Of a stretch of DNA of 10,071 nt, positions 1 to 7,318 are shown one piece after another. Source of the stretch: Euperipatoides rowelli (Eukaryota > Onychophora > Udeonychophora > Euonychophora > Peripatopsidae); the NCBI GenBank assembly GCA_003024985.2, contig PXIH01S0014890.1; one strand, given 5' to 3'. The notes under the pieces are model-generated. The model did not search any database, was not told where the DNA came from, and saw nothing but the letters and a program-made list of their open reading frames with translations. Positions within the stretch are counted from its first letter, which is position 1, and each line of letters begins with the position of its first letter. The position numbers were made by a program, and so were the translations under genes.

Positions 1-71
1 TTCAATGGTACAGCAATGGAGAAAGGTATTAGGGAAACAAGTGATTTACCCTTGAATGATGTATATTCCAG
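1..71 (+). CDS. Possible partial internal exon, unidentified protein, cut by left edge
   Basis: Frame 1 is open from the first base and reads FNGTAMEKGIRETSDLPLND followed by VYS, then reaches AG|GTATTT, an acceptable 5' splice donor at 72-73, leaving a phase-2 end (TCC AG|). The base composition is visibly less AT-rich than the following 300 bases, and the peptide is mixed and hydrophilic rather than low complexity; frames 2 and 3 are closed. I do not recognise the family. The exon start lies outside the window. If real, it belongs to a plus-strand gene, opposite to the Ig exon further right. It could also be a chance open stretch, since 71 bases is too short to decide. Confidence 0.3.
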
Positions 72-389
72 GTATTTAGAGTCAGACTTCTTAATTAAAA
101 TTATTTATATACTAAATTATCCTTAATTAAATCAATATAGTACTGTATGCACTTTCATTTAAGATCTTTGCAAATTTGAAACAGAAAAATTAAAAAAGAT
201 TGGCTCATCAAGAGATTTTTAATTGCTTTCTAAAGATTTTCCTTAAGTCATCAAATTTCTAGAAAAGTTACAATTTGTCACATTTGTTTCTTTTTTTTTT
301 TTGCTAACTTATTAGCAATTATAATTGAACTATTTTTAGNTTTAATTCTTTTAAAGTAGCCTACTCTATTTTATAAGTCTATATAAAGT
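72..389. other. Non-coding AT-rich stretch
   Basis: After the possible donor at 72 I see only AT-rich non-coding sequence, with an 11-base T run at about 292-302, one N at 340 and one TAGCCTA word at 357-363. It is consistent with intron or intergenic DNA. No gene or RNA signal is visible. Confidence 0.6.
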
Positions 390-397
390 GTATTTAG
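390..397. repeat. Left target-site duplication of the hAT-like element
   Basis: GTATTTAG lies directly outside the left terminal inverted repeat. It matches GTATGTAG at 4523-4530, directly outside the right terminal inverted repeat, in 7 of 8 positions. Eight-base duplications are the hallmark of the hAT superfamily. The single difference suggests an old insertion. Confidence 0.6.
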
Positions 398-413
398 TAG
401 TGATGCACCGAGT
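398..413 (+). repeat. Left terminal inverted repeat of the hAT-like element
   Basis: TAGTGATGCACCGAGT is perfectly repeated in inverse orientation at 4507-4522. Inward of it (about 414-520) the sequence becomes GC-rich, with TACCGGGTACC-, TTCCGG- and TACTCGG-like words that resemble the degenerate subterminal motifs of hAT elements. Confidence 0.65.
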
Positions 414-588
414 CCTAAAAACTGTCGGGTACCGGGTACCCAGTTTCCGGTAAAAATTTAAAAAATACTCGGTCGGGAACAGGGTACTCCGCTGAGTAAT
501 TTTATTTCTTTCTAATGGGGTTTTTAATTTACTGAACAGTAAATGAAAAAGGTTTTAATTTTTCTAATTGCATTAATGGCATACAGTA

Positions 589-618
589 TATACGGTATAT
601 ATTATTACATACCGTATA
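589..618. repeat. Short inverted repeat near the left end of the hAT-like element
   Basis: TATACGGTAT at 589-598 and ATACCGTATA at 609-618 form a 10-bp perfect stem with a 10-base spacer. It sits about 190 bases inside the left terminal repeat. It may be part of the subterminal structure or simply an AT-rich palindrome. Confidence 0.5.
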
Positions 619-678
619 ATACTTTTATATATAGACAGGACATAAAAAAATACTTACAAAAAGCTTTACCGTTATCAT

Positions 679-690
679 GACTCATGAGTC
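679..690. repeat. 12-bp perfect palindrome containing AP-1-like sites
   Basis: GACTCATGAGTC is its own reverse complement. Together with T678 it contains the AP-1 consensus TGACTCA (678-684) overlapped by a near-AP-1 ATGAGTC. A CT-rich pyrimidine run follows to about 712. Regulatory use is not shown; only the palindrome is observed. Confidence 0.45.
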
Positions 691-850
691 TGTCTTTCTT
701 TCTTCCTTTCTCGCGATATTTTTTTTTTTTAATTTAGGGAAGTGAAAGTTATTTTCATACAAATCTTTTGTAACAAAGCTGTTATTTATTGTATGTAAAA
801 TAAGTTATAAAAGAAAATAGTGTACTATAGTCTTGCGCTGTTACTATTTC

Positions 851-873
851 TAATAATAATAATAATAATAATA
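851..873. repeat. (TAA)n microsatellite
   Basis: About seven and a half uninterrupted TAA units inside the hAT-like element. An A15 run follows at 937-951 and an A13 run at 1808-1820. These are ordinary simple repeats. Confidence 0.9.
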
Positions 874-951
874 CGATAATGATAGCAGAATCATTCATTA
901 GTTAACAAATATGATAAATGCCATTCCCTAGAGATTAAAAAAAAAAAAAAA

Positions 952-2772
952 GATTACCCCCTTTCCCTTTTAATAGCTGTCTATTAATTTAAAAAATGCT
1001 TGGTCACTGGTCAGTTAGAGTCATCTAGTAAACAGCAAACTGTGGTTGACGTCTCAATTGATTGATTTTGAAAGATGTTGAAGGTATTTGTGATGTCTGT
1101 AGGCGTATTGTGTTTGTGCTTTGTTTTTGTGTTGCTCGTTAACAATCTCTAAATATGACAACACTTGAAGTTATGCAGTTTATCCCACGAATGGTTCACA
1201 TTGTAACTGAGCTAAACTTAATCTAGGTTCAACCTTTGACCTTAGTATTTATACTTGGGCAGTTAACATTGTACAATTAAATGTTGCGTTTAGGGCTGAC
1301 CTAATTATTCTAATTATTATTTAACTCTTCTGTTAAAGAAATATTAAAACTTCTGAAGTTTAATAATGATATTCTTAACAAAGGCAAACTATGTAGCACT
1401 CTTAATGTGTGTGATTTGAACTTAATAGTAATTTGTTAAAATCTTATACTGTAATACGACGGCAAGCAGAATAAACTTCTTTCTGGAAATCCATCATAAT
1501 CTTCCATTATTGAACTTTGAATTGTAAATTTTTAAACAATAAAAGTTCAGCAATAGAGGAAAAGTTTCATCTTTTTATTAGTCTTATAAATAAATTAATG
1601 ATTTCTTGGTCATGTGCTTTTTCTAAGAATTGAATTGAATCAACTATTTTGAATGTCGAATGATTGCGCTGTGTTGTCATTTAAATATAAAAAAAAATAG
1701 GATGAAAAATAATTTTTGNCAACAAAAAATAAAAATCTGAAAAATAGTAGCCTATATATCAAAATAAATCAATATGAAAAATATATTTTTGAAGGTGAAA
1801 TTCCCTCAAAAAAAAAAAAAGGTTGTCACTATTAGAATAGCAAGATAGTGAATATGGAGCAAGTGGGAGGATGTGCTCTTATTACCTCGGGTGTGTGTAA
1901 AGCAACAAAGATGGATGGAAAGAAGATAAAGATTCTAAATTTTATTTTTTTGTGTTGACTTGGTTGCTATACTATAATAAAATACACATCATAGAGACAA
2001 TTAAAATTAAAATTATCTTCATGCCAGGCTAAATACTTTACATATTATATAATGATTGTAGAGAATTACTTTTATAAAATTTTTCATATTTTTATCAATT
2101 AATTATATTTGAAAATCCTCCTTACAATATATGAAAAATTAAGAAGATAATATGCTTAAGAAATGCACTTTCTAGTGTGTAACAACTAATTTTAAATCAT
2201 GTTTCATTAGCTAGCCTATAGCCTAAATGAAATAGTTAAGATTCAAAGAATAATAAGATATTTTTATTTCATTTTAATCTTAAATAAGATAAAGTTAACA
2301 GCAATGATAACAAATATAAATCATACCATCTAAAATAACTCTGAATCAGTTTATTTATTTGTAGAGTTTATTAAACAGTTTAAACTTTTAAATAAACTTC
2401 TCAGATTGTTAGTTTATACTCGGTCATATTCCCTGAGTTAACATATTCATTATTGATAATTTTTCTTAAAAAAAAGTTAGTAAAATTGTTGCAATTTTCT
2501 TTAACTTTTTTTTTTTTTAAATGTTTTCCCCAGAGTTTGAAACAATCCTTTATTTACAATTAATTCTATTAATACATTTTTCCCATCTTTCTCAGGTAAA
2601 TCTGCAAAATCTTCTGAGTTCAACTGTGTTGGTTGTTATTAAGGGTGACTATTATCATCTCCGGTATTCCATTTTTAAGATCCAGATATCGTCAGCTTGT
2701 ATTCCTAACACACAACCTTTAGCAAATTTTTCGTGTACAGAAAAAAATCCACTGTAATTGATTTGATTTTTG
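952..2772. other. Interior of the hAT-like element without recognisable genes
   Basis: AT-rich sequence with scattered short frames only. An open frame at 2521-2757 begins in a T-run and has no recognisable domain or codon bias, so I treat it as chance. Two adjacent TAGCCTA words occur at 2212-2225. No RNA gene is seen here. Confidence 0.55.
1438..1455 (+). repeat. 18-bp dispersed direct repeat, copy 1
   Basis: AAAATCTTATACTGTAAT occurs here and again identically at 4091-4108, both inside the hAT-like element and in the same orientation. The flanks are not similar. An 18-base exact match is unlikely by chance, even at this base composition, so it is probably a trace of a shared older repeat. 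Confidence 0.6.
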
Positions 2773-2843
2773 GTATTCTTCATTTTATTCTTATTGTATA
2801 ACATATTAAATATAAGTGCTATTTATTAGTTAATATTTGTAAA

Positions 2844-2915
2844 GTCTGGGTAGCTAAGTGGTCAGATAAATTTCCTGGAATGCAGGAGATCTGGGATCAA
2901 ATCCTGGTTCAATTG
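2844..2915 (+). repeat. tRNA-like sequence 1 (tRNA pseudogene or SINE head)
   Basis: 72 nt. Box A-like TAGCTAAGTGG at 2851-2861 and box B-like GGATCAAATCC at 2894-2904 have tRNA-gene spacing. A T arm with CTGGG/CCTGG stem and ATCAAAT loop can be drawn. The acceptor stem (GTCTGGG against TTCAATT) pairs poorly, so this is not a functional tRNA. A T7 run at 2921-2927, which would end Pol III transcription, follows closely. No confident anticodon can be read. Confidence 0.55.
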
Positions 2916-3116
2916 ACTAATTTTTTTCTGACAAATTTTTCTGTTTAAATTAGCACATTATGTTATTTATTTTAAAAATGCAGCCATTTATAATCTTCAA
3001 ATGCACAATTTTAAGAAAAAAGGAAAAATTTGTTTGATATTCTTCTTTTTCTTATTGTATAAAATGTTATACAATAAGTTAAATATAAGTAAAGTTTGTC
3101 GGTGAATATTTAGAAA

Positions 3117-3188
3117 GCTTGAGTAGCATAGTGGTCAGAGCAACCAGCTGTAATGCAGAATACCTGGCTACAATTATGGGATTACTTG
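3117..3188 (+). repeat. tRNA-like sequence 2 (tRNA pseudogene or SINE head)
   Basis: 72 nt, aligned end to end with copies 1 and 3. Box A-like TAGCATAGTGGTCAGAGC is well kept. The box B region (GGCTACAATTATGGG) is badly decayed. A T15 run at 3193-3207 begins five bases after the end, in the same position as the T-run of copy 1. The anticodon-loop position reads CTGTAAT, but the flanking stem does not pair, so no amino-acid identity is claimed. Confidence 0.5.
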
Positions 3189-3345
3189 ACTGTTTTTTTT
3201 TTTTTTTACAAAATTATTTTCTTTATTTATTTAAACTAGCATATTGTTTTATTTTATGAATGGTACAAATTATAGAATATTTTTCATTTTATTATTGTAT
3301 AACACCTTAAATATAAGTACAGTTTGTCAGTGATTATATTGGAAA

Positions 3346-3417
3346 GCCTGGCTAGCCTAATGTTCGGAGCAATTTCCCAGAAGGCAGGAGATCTGGATTC
3401 AAGTCCCGATTCAGGTG
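3346..3417 (+). repeat. tRNA-like sequence 3 (tRNA pseudogene or SINE head)
   Basis: 72 nt. This copy has the best acceptor pairing: GCCTGGC against TTCAGGT gives six pairs including G-T pairs. Box B-like GATTCAAGTCC is close to the GGTTCGANTCC consensus; box A (TAGCCTAATG) is weaker. Unlike copies 1 and 2 it lacks a following T-run and instead runs into a unique tail to about 3500 containing TTCCTCATTCGGAAATTAAA, which resembles the 3' parts of some tRNA-derived SINEs. This copy may therefore be closest to the founder SINE. Confidence 0.5.
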
Positions 3418-3546
3418 ACAAAATAGCTTGTAAGCAGCAAAGTAATTTGTTGGTTGAATATGCTTCCTCATTCGGAAATTAAACATTATATTGTGATGGC
3501 TAAATCACAACCCTTATCATTTTATTTTTTATCTTATAAGTTGTGT

Positions 3547-3557
3547 GGGGGGGGGGG
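3547..3557 (+). repeat. G11 homopolymer
   Basis: Eleven consecutive G in an otherwise AT-rich setting. It may be length-variable or a sequencing-sensitive site. Confidence 0.85.
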
Positions 3558-3569
3558 TGCTTAGCATAA

Positions 3570-3620
3570 TATTCAGCATTAATTTTACCTATAGTACTGT
3601 AGTTAAATTAATGCTGAATA
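3570..3620. repeat. Hairpin with 16-bp perfect stem
   Basis: TATTCAGCATTAATTT at 3570-3585 is the exact reverse complement of 3605-3620, separated by a 19-base loop (3586-3604) containing ATAGTACTGTAG. It is the longest perfect short-range inverted repeat I found. It could be a small MITE remnant or a structured RNA; there is no other evidence for either. Confidence 0.7.
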
Positions 3621-3693
3621 CACACTAATAAAATTGAATATTGAGCAGGCAAATTTTTTATTATTAATTTTATTGGAAGAGAGGCTGCAGCCA

Positions 3694-3755
3694 GTCAGCC
3701 TAATGATCCAGCTATCACAGCTATAGGCTAGTTTGCTGGCAACGAGTCTGGAGAA
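3694..3755 (+). repeat. Possible fourth, strongly decayed tRNA-like copy
   Basis: AGCCTAATGATCCAGC and later GGCAACGAGTCTGG resemble, in the same order, AGCCTAATGTTCGGAGC and GGCAGGAGATCTGG of tRNA-like copy 3, with extra bases between them. A 10-bp palindrome GGCTGCAGCC (3683-3692) lies just before it. The match is short and could be coincidental. Confidence 0.25.
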
Positions 3756-3871
3756 ACTTTAATAGAAACTCTACTTTTTTCTTATATAAAATTACATTTA
3801 TTGTTCAATAATAGTTATTACTAATTTTGAATATAGACTATAATCTTGTTTTTTCTTTTTTTAATTTTCAG

Positions 3872-3908
3872 TTCAAATAAGCATGTGTCTATCAAGGTTG
3901 AAGATTAG
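3872..3908 (+). CDS. Speculative terminal exon after a strong acceptor-like site
   Basis: A long pyrimidine tract ending TTTTAATTTTCAG at 3871 is the most convincing 3' splice site on the plus strand here. Read in the phase left by the donor at 71/72, the next codons give SNKHVSIKVED and a TAG stop at 3906-3908. Overlapping AATAAA signals occur at 4025-4035, a plausible short 3' UTR. However, this lies inside the hAT-like element, so it would mean exon capture or that the two hAT ends are separate insertions. It is more likely a coincidence. Confidence 0.15.
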
Positions 3909-4090
3909 GATAGATAGATGGGAGAGGATTTTTTGATGTTGAGGTGGGGACAGGAGTGAAGTTGAACAGAATCACTGAATTTCAGGGTTGGGTCATGGAT
4001 TTTAATGTAGGCCTATGATTTAAAAATAAAATAAATAGCGGTATTAGAAAATCCCTATGTAAAATAAACCTACCAATAGCCTAAAATGTG

Positions 4091-4108
4091 AAAATCTTAT
4101 ACTGTAAT
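4091..4108 (+). repeat. 18-bp dispersed direct repeat, copy 2
   Basis: Identical to 1438-1455 (AAAATCTTATACTGTAAT), same orientation. Confidence 0.6.
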
Positions 4109-4328
4109 TAATTATTTAATCAAATTTGTAAAATTTAGAATTGTTTGTGTTTAAGTAGCGTTTAATGCAGAATTTAAAAAGGGCACATACCCACACACGA
4201 TTATCCCAAAATGGCAAGGCAACTGGTCTAGGGCAGAGCCTTCACCCACACCTACTGTTGTACTGGCATTGTTAAAGGTGTTAAATAAAATTGGCTCTAA
4301 TAAAAAATAAAATGATGTTTTTTTTTTT

Positions 4329-4353
4329 GGGGGGGGGAGGGGAAGAGGGAGGG
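4329..4353 (+). repeat. G-rich tract with G-quadruplex pattern, after T11
   Basis: A T11 run (4318-4328) switches abruptly to G runs of 9, 4, 3 and 3 bases, separated by A, AAGA and A. This satisfies the usual four-run G3+N1-7 pattern on the plus strand. It lies near the right end of the hAT-like element. Folding is inferred from the pattern only. Confidence 0.6.
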
Positions 4354-4506
4354 CATGGAATTGATTTGATNTTAAAATAAAAAAAAAACATATGAAAGGA
4401 TCTTAAAAAGGTGGCTTCCTATGTATTTTGCCGATTCCGTGTAATTGTCGAGTACTGGAAATTTAGCCGGGTAGGGCAGGTAATGGGTAATTGCTGAGTA
4501 GCCTAT

Positions 4507-4522
4507 ACTCGGTGCATCACTA
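4507..4522 (-). repeat. Right terminal inverted repeat of the hAT-like element
   Basis: ACTCGGTGCATCACTA is the exact reverse complement of the left end. The inward 90 bases (about 4425-4506) again hold GTCGAGTACTGG, GCCGGGTAGGG and GCTGAGTAGCC-like words, related to those inside the left end, although the two subterminal regions are not colinear copies. Confidence 0.65.
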
Positions 4523-4530
4523 GTATGTAG
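4523..4530. repeat. Right target-site duplication of the hAT-like element
   Basis: GTATGTAG abuts the right terminal repeat and matches the left flank GTATTTAG with one mismatch. Confidence 0.6.
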
Positions 4531-5805
4531 AGTATAATACTGTATATACAATGTATAAGTTATACTGTACATGTGTAATATATCTAGTGCTTTCAAAGGG
4601 CTTTGGCATTTTCAGTAATTTTCTAACATTAATTTTAAGAAATAACAAAATGGTATTCAACTTTTACAGTTATATGAACAGGGAAGTAGGGGAAGCAGAT
4701 TTTATTTCACACATGGGAATTCAAAACATGTGGATTGGCCCTGAGAAGGTTGTATGGGATTTTGGGCTTGCATTAATGAAATTGACCACAATCACAAAAT
4801 GAAGTTAAAAGCCATTTGTATGAGTTGATTACATTGAAGCAATGTTCATTTCAAATACATGTGGAACTGCTGCTTATTGTAAATCATTATTATGTGAGAT
4901 AAGTCTTATTCTTTAGTAATGAATATTCTACAGTTTATTGAGTTTCCTCAGTTCTTTTATAAATCATTTTAATGATTTCATGTTGGATATTCTTAGAGTA
5001 TAAAAATTGTAAACTTCAACAGGAATTTTAAATGAAATATCTGTTACAGGAAGTTTTGTCAACTTATTCTGTACTTTATATTTTATTTTATGAAAATTAT
5101 AAAAAAATTAACATCCATAGAATAAAAATTCTATTATTATTTTTCTTTTTTCTCTCCATCTCATATTTTAAAAGCTCTAAAGTTACAAGTTAAAAAAAAA
5201 TCAAGAATTAATTTAACTTTGAATAATTAGTATAATAGAGGAGACATTTTTTTTTTATGGTTAGTTTGAGGAACTTTAGATATTCCTCTTTTATCTTACT
5301 GTAATATGGTTTTCTGTACAAATTATTACTTTTCCACAACTAATTTACTTTTAAAGGTCAAAAGTAACAGATTTTATTTATTTATTTTTTTAATTATTGA
5401 TTTTCAAAGATATTTTTACTATAAACAAAAATTCCACTGGGAAAAAAAAATTTAAATTGCATAAAAAAAAGCTATTTAAAGATAAAATTAAGAATATTGC
5501 TATCCTCGGTCTGAGATTACAGATTGAAACTTTGACAATTTTTTTGGGTCTGAGATTAATTTGATGATGTAAAGACTAGCACACTAGGATAATTTTACTT
5601 TGAAGCATCGAGGAATTGTACTCTGAAGATAACTAATCTTGTGTGTATCAAAATACTGTAGAGAAAAGTAAATTTTGAGTGAACTCTTTCATCACTTTCA
5701 CAAGTAAATCTCTTGTCTACTTTTTGAACTCTTTGAAGTGTAAAATCACAGCCAATCACTGACAATCAGAACATGTGACTTGACTTTACTTACTAAAAAA
5801 TAAAA
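4531..5805. other. Non-coding AT-rich stretch
   Basis: No gene recognised. An open frame at 4551-4802 on the plus strand has no known motif and overlaps AT-rich intron-like sequence, so I treat it as chance. GGTCTGAGATTA is repeated at 5508-5519 and 5547-5558. Just before the next feature, CCAAT occurs at 5752-5756 and the word GAACTCTTT is repeated in the preceding 80 bases, which may belong to a promoter or 5' UTR. Confidence 0.5.
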
Positions 5806-5904
5806 ATGCCGGCTGCTAAGAGAGCCAACAAAAACTGGAACTACGATGAAATATCATTATTAATTCAAAAAGTAGAAAAATTCCTGTGTCTGTACAANTA
5901 TAGG
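5806..5904 (+). CDS. First exon of a MADF/Myb-SANT-like protein, probably transposon-derived
   Basis: An ATG at 5806 opens 33 codons starting MPAAKRANKNWNYDEISLLI and continuing with a QKVEKF-CLY-(N/K)-YR segment, then meets AGG|GTAAGA, a strong 5' splice donor; without splicing the frame stops at 5914-5916. The pattern (basic N-terminus, W, acidic pair, LI..V.K, then CLY near a Y) resembles the first helix of MADF or related Myb/SANT-like DNA-binding domains, which are found in transcription factors and in PIF/Harbinger-type transposon accessory proteins. Family knowledge predicts the domain would continue in a following exon (phase 0), but I could not find that continuation in the window. 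One codon contains an N (5898), giving Asn or Lys. CCAAT at 5752 lies about 50 bases upstream; no TATA box is evident. It may be a nested transposon gene, a fragment of one, or a host gene's first exon. Confidence 0.4.
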
Positions 5905-5916
5905 GTAAGAGGATAG

Positions 5917-6990
5917 TTCTGTAAAGTGCAAATCAAAAAGGAGGGGGAGGGGTTAGATGTATAAAAAAAGATAAACATCAAAGGATTTTAATTGAGACAG
6001 TTCCTGCTGCTAAAATGTTGGTCAATAATAGAAGTGAATTTAATTTTATTCTTCATTCTTTTCCATACATTATCACATTTTATTATACTTATTTTTAGTC
6101 TTTTTTTTTTAAATCGCTAAAAATTTTATATAAAACTTTCAGTAATTCTAACAGAATGATAAAAAATAAAGGCAGTCAATAATAATATTCATTGTTTAAA
6201 CAATCAATGTAGGGAAAAAAAAATCAAGCTAAGCTGTTAATTAAAGACATTAAATGTGCATGAAGTATCCAATGCTCTTTCATACCTCAAAAGCAAATTT
6301 CTTTATTACTAACTCCAAAGTTTAAAATATTAATTGAATTAGAATATCAAAATTTAGGGATCTTCTACGTTTCATTAATAAACATAAGTATAGAAGCCAC
6401 AATAACCTTGAGGGAAAATATCCATTTACGTGCCATATTAATACATATAAATGGATACCGATACCATGATACCAAGGTCAAATTAGCATAGCATTTTACT
6501 CTTATGAGGTCTATGTGTCTTAAATGTAAATAATAGTTTTTTTTTTTAAACTATTAATTTTTAAAATATAGGATACATTAAACTAGATTCAAAGTTGTTA
6601 AACTACTATTTTAATGAAAATAAATTTCTAATTGATTTTATTTATCTTTTTTTTTTTTTAATACTATTATTACAAAAAAAATGGTAGGAACGTAGCTTAG
6701 GGTTTATATTAATTTATATAAAGCTATTTTGTAAAACCAGTTTTTGCTTTGAATTGAGTTCAGTTCTGAAATCACACCTGAAAAATCCCTGAATTTTAGA
6801 GCCCCGTCTATGTCTAGGTGAAGATCAGAGTGAGCTTTACGTTTAATAAATATCTAATAAGAATATAATAATTAATTTAGCATGTATTATCTATATCTGA
6901 TGCAGGCATACTAACATTGGACAAATTAATATTTATCACTGGTGCAATTAATTATACTTTATTATTTCAATTTATTTTTTTACTTTTAAG
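5917..6990. other. Non-coding AT-rich stretch
   Basis: I see nothing gene-like. It holds G-rich words at 5938-5953 (GGAGGGGGAGGGG), a short GATACC-repeat patch at 6453-6473, several T runs, and at 6961-6990 a pyrimidine-rich tract ending TACTTTTAAG that resembles a 3' splice site. Confidence 0.5.
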
Positions 6991-7149
6991 GTCAGGAGTG
7001 CGGAGCTTGAGCCGACTAGACCAGTGTCCTTCAATATGCCAATTTTACCCAGTGATATAGGCAATACCATTTTATTTCTGTCCCACATCCAGTTATTAAG
7101 ACCTGGTTCTTGTTTTACTTTAAGGAGTCAATTTCAGAGGATGCATGCG
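6991..7149 (+). other. Unassigned higher-GC open stretch behind an acceptor-like site
   Basis: Directly after TTTTTTTACTTTTAAG the sequence becomes less AT-rich and stays open for 53 codons (VRSAELEPTRPVSFNMPILP at its start) to TGA at 7150-7152. The complementary minus frame is also open for about 50 codons over the same span and reads, near its end, GSSSALLTLKV, faintly like the last strand of an Ig domain. Neither reading is a recognised family. Double openness is expected when one strand is coding or for a repeat fragment. It may be an exon, a decayed transposon piece or chance. Confidence 0.2.
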
Positions 7150-7274
7150 TGAGAGTGAAATAATTAGAATTAATATTGGAATATTTAAATCAGTGATTGA
7201 CAGCCTAAAACTCAAAAGATTGGGTGCGCCCCACAACAGTTTTATTAGCAAGATACTGTCTTATGAGTAAGCTA

Positions 7275-7276
<2 letters not shown>

Positions 7277-7304
<28 letters not shown>
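7277..7304. repeat. (AC)14 microsatellite
   Basis: Fourteen perfect AC units, immediately followed by a 14-bp palindrome. Confidence 0.95.
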
Positions 7305-7309
<5 letters not shown>

Positions 7310-7318
7310 GGCCTACAT
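7305..7318. repeat. 14-bp perfect palindrome with TAGGCCTA core
   Basis: ATGTAGGCCTACAT is self-complementary and abuts the AC microsatellite. Its core TAGGCCTA recurs at 4008-4015, and the shorter word TAGCCTA recurs nine times in the window, counting both strands. Confidence 0.8.

Larger units (their letters stand above)
2773..3425 (+). repeat. Diverged tandem repeat of three units, each carrying a tRNA-like sequence
   Basis: Three head-to-tail units begin near 2773, 3037 and 3275. Each opens with a block like ATTCTT..(T)nATTATTGTATAA, then TTAAATATAAGT, then roughly AGTTTGTCAGTGATTATATT and AAAG, followed by a 72-nt tRNA-like sequence beginning at 2844, 3117 and 3346 (spacings 273 and 229). 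Units 1 and 2 continue with GACT, an oligo-T run, ACAAA and a TTTAAAYTAGCAYATT block. Unit 3 instead continues into a different tail containing TTCCTCATTCGGAAATTAAA. The shared sequence extends on both sides of the tRNA-like core, so the array arose by tandem duplication of a larger unit rather than by three independent insertions. It lies inside the hAT-like element. Confidence 0.7.
398..4522. mobile_element. hAT-like DNA transposon, probably non-autonomous or decayed
   Basis: The stretch is bounded by perfect 16-bp inverted repeats, TAGTGATGCACCGAGT on the left and its reverse complement on the right, with a near-perfect 8-bp duplication outside them. The TAGTGATGCACCGA-type end and the 8-bp duplication are typical of hAT transposons. 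The roughly 100 bases inside each end are markedly richer in G and C and carry repeated TACTCGGY-like and CGGGTACC-like words, as expected for subterminal transposase-binding sites. No frame long enough for a hAT transposase, and no BED finger or dimerisation domain, is visible, so it is probably non-autonomous, or its transposase has decayed or been replaced by nested insertions. The inside holds the tRNA-like array, hairpins and a G-rich tract listed separately. Less likely, the two ends come from two related elements. Confidence 0.6.

Noticed and set aside
1074-1151. Short hydrophobic frame, with a CDVC-like peptide in the overlapping frame, considered as a BED-finger relic of a hAT transposase
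   Set aside because: Only about 25 codons with a stop just upstream, and no further zinc ligands in place.
2521-2757. 78-codon plus-strand open frame
   Set aside because: It starts in a T-rich run, lies inside the hAT-like element, and the peptide has no recognisable domain or expected hAT motif. An AG after a pyrimidine tract at about 2595 is not supported by a matching exon.
2844-3417. Functional tRNA genes
   Set aside because: Acceptor and anticodon stems do not pair well, box B is degraded in copy 2, and no consistent anticodon is readable. They are tRNA-like repeats.
4372-4596. 74-codon minus-strand open frame
   Set aside because: It reads straight across the right end of the hAT-like element and an AT-rich flank. 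The peptide is Tyr/Ile/His-rich with no motif.
4551-4802. 83-codon plus-strand open frame
   Set aside because: No domain, no convincing splice or promoter signals; best explained as a chance frame in AT-rich DNA.
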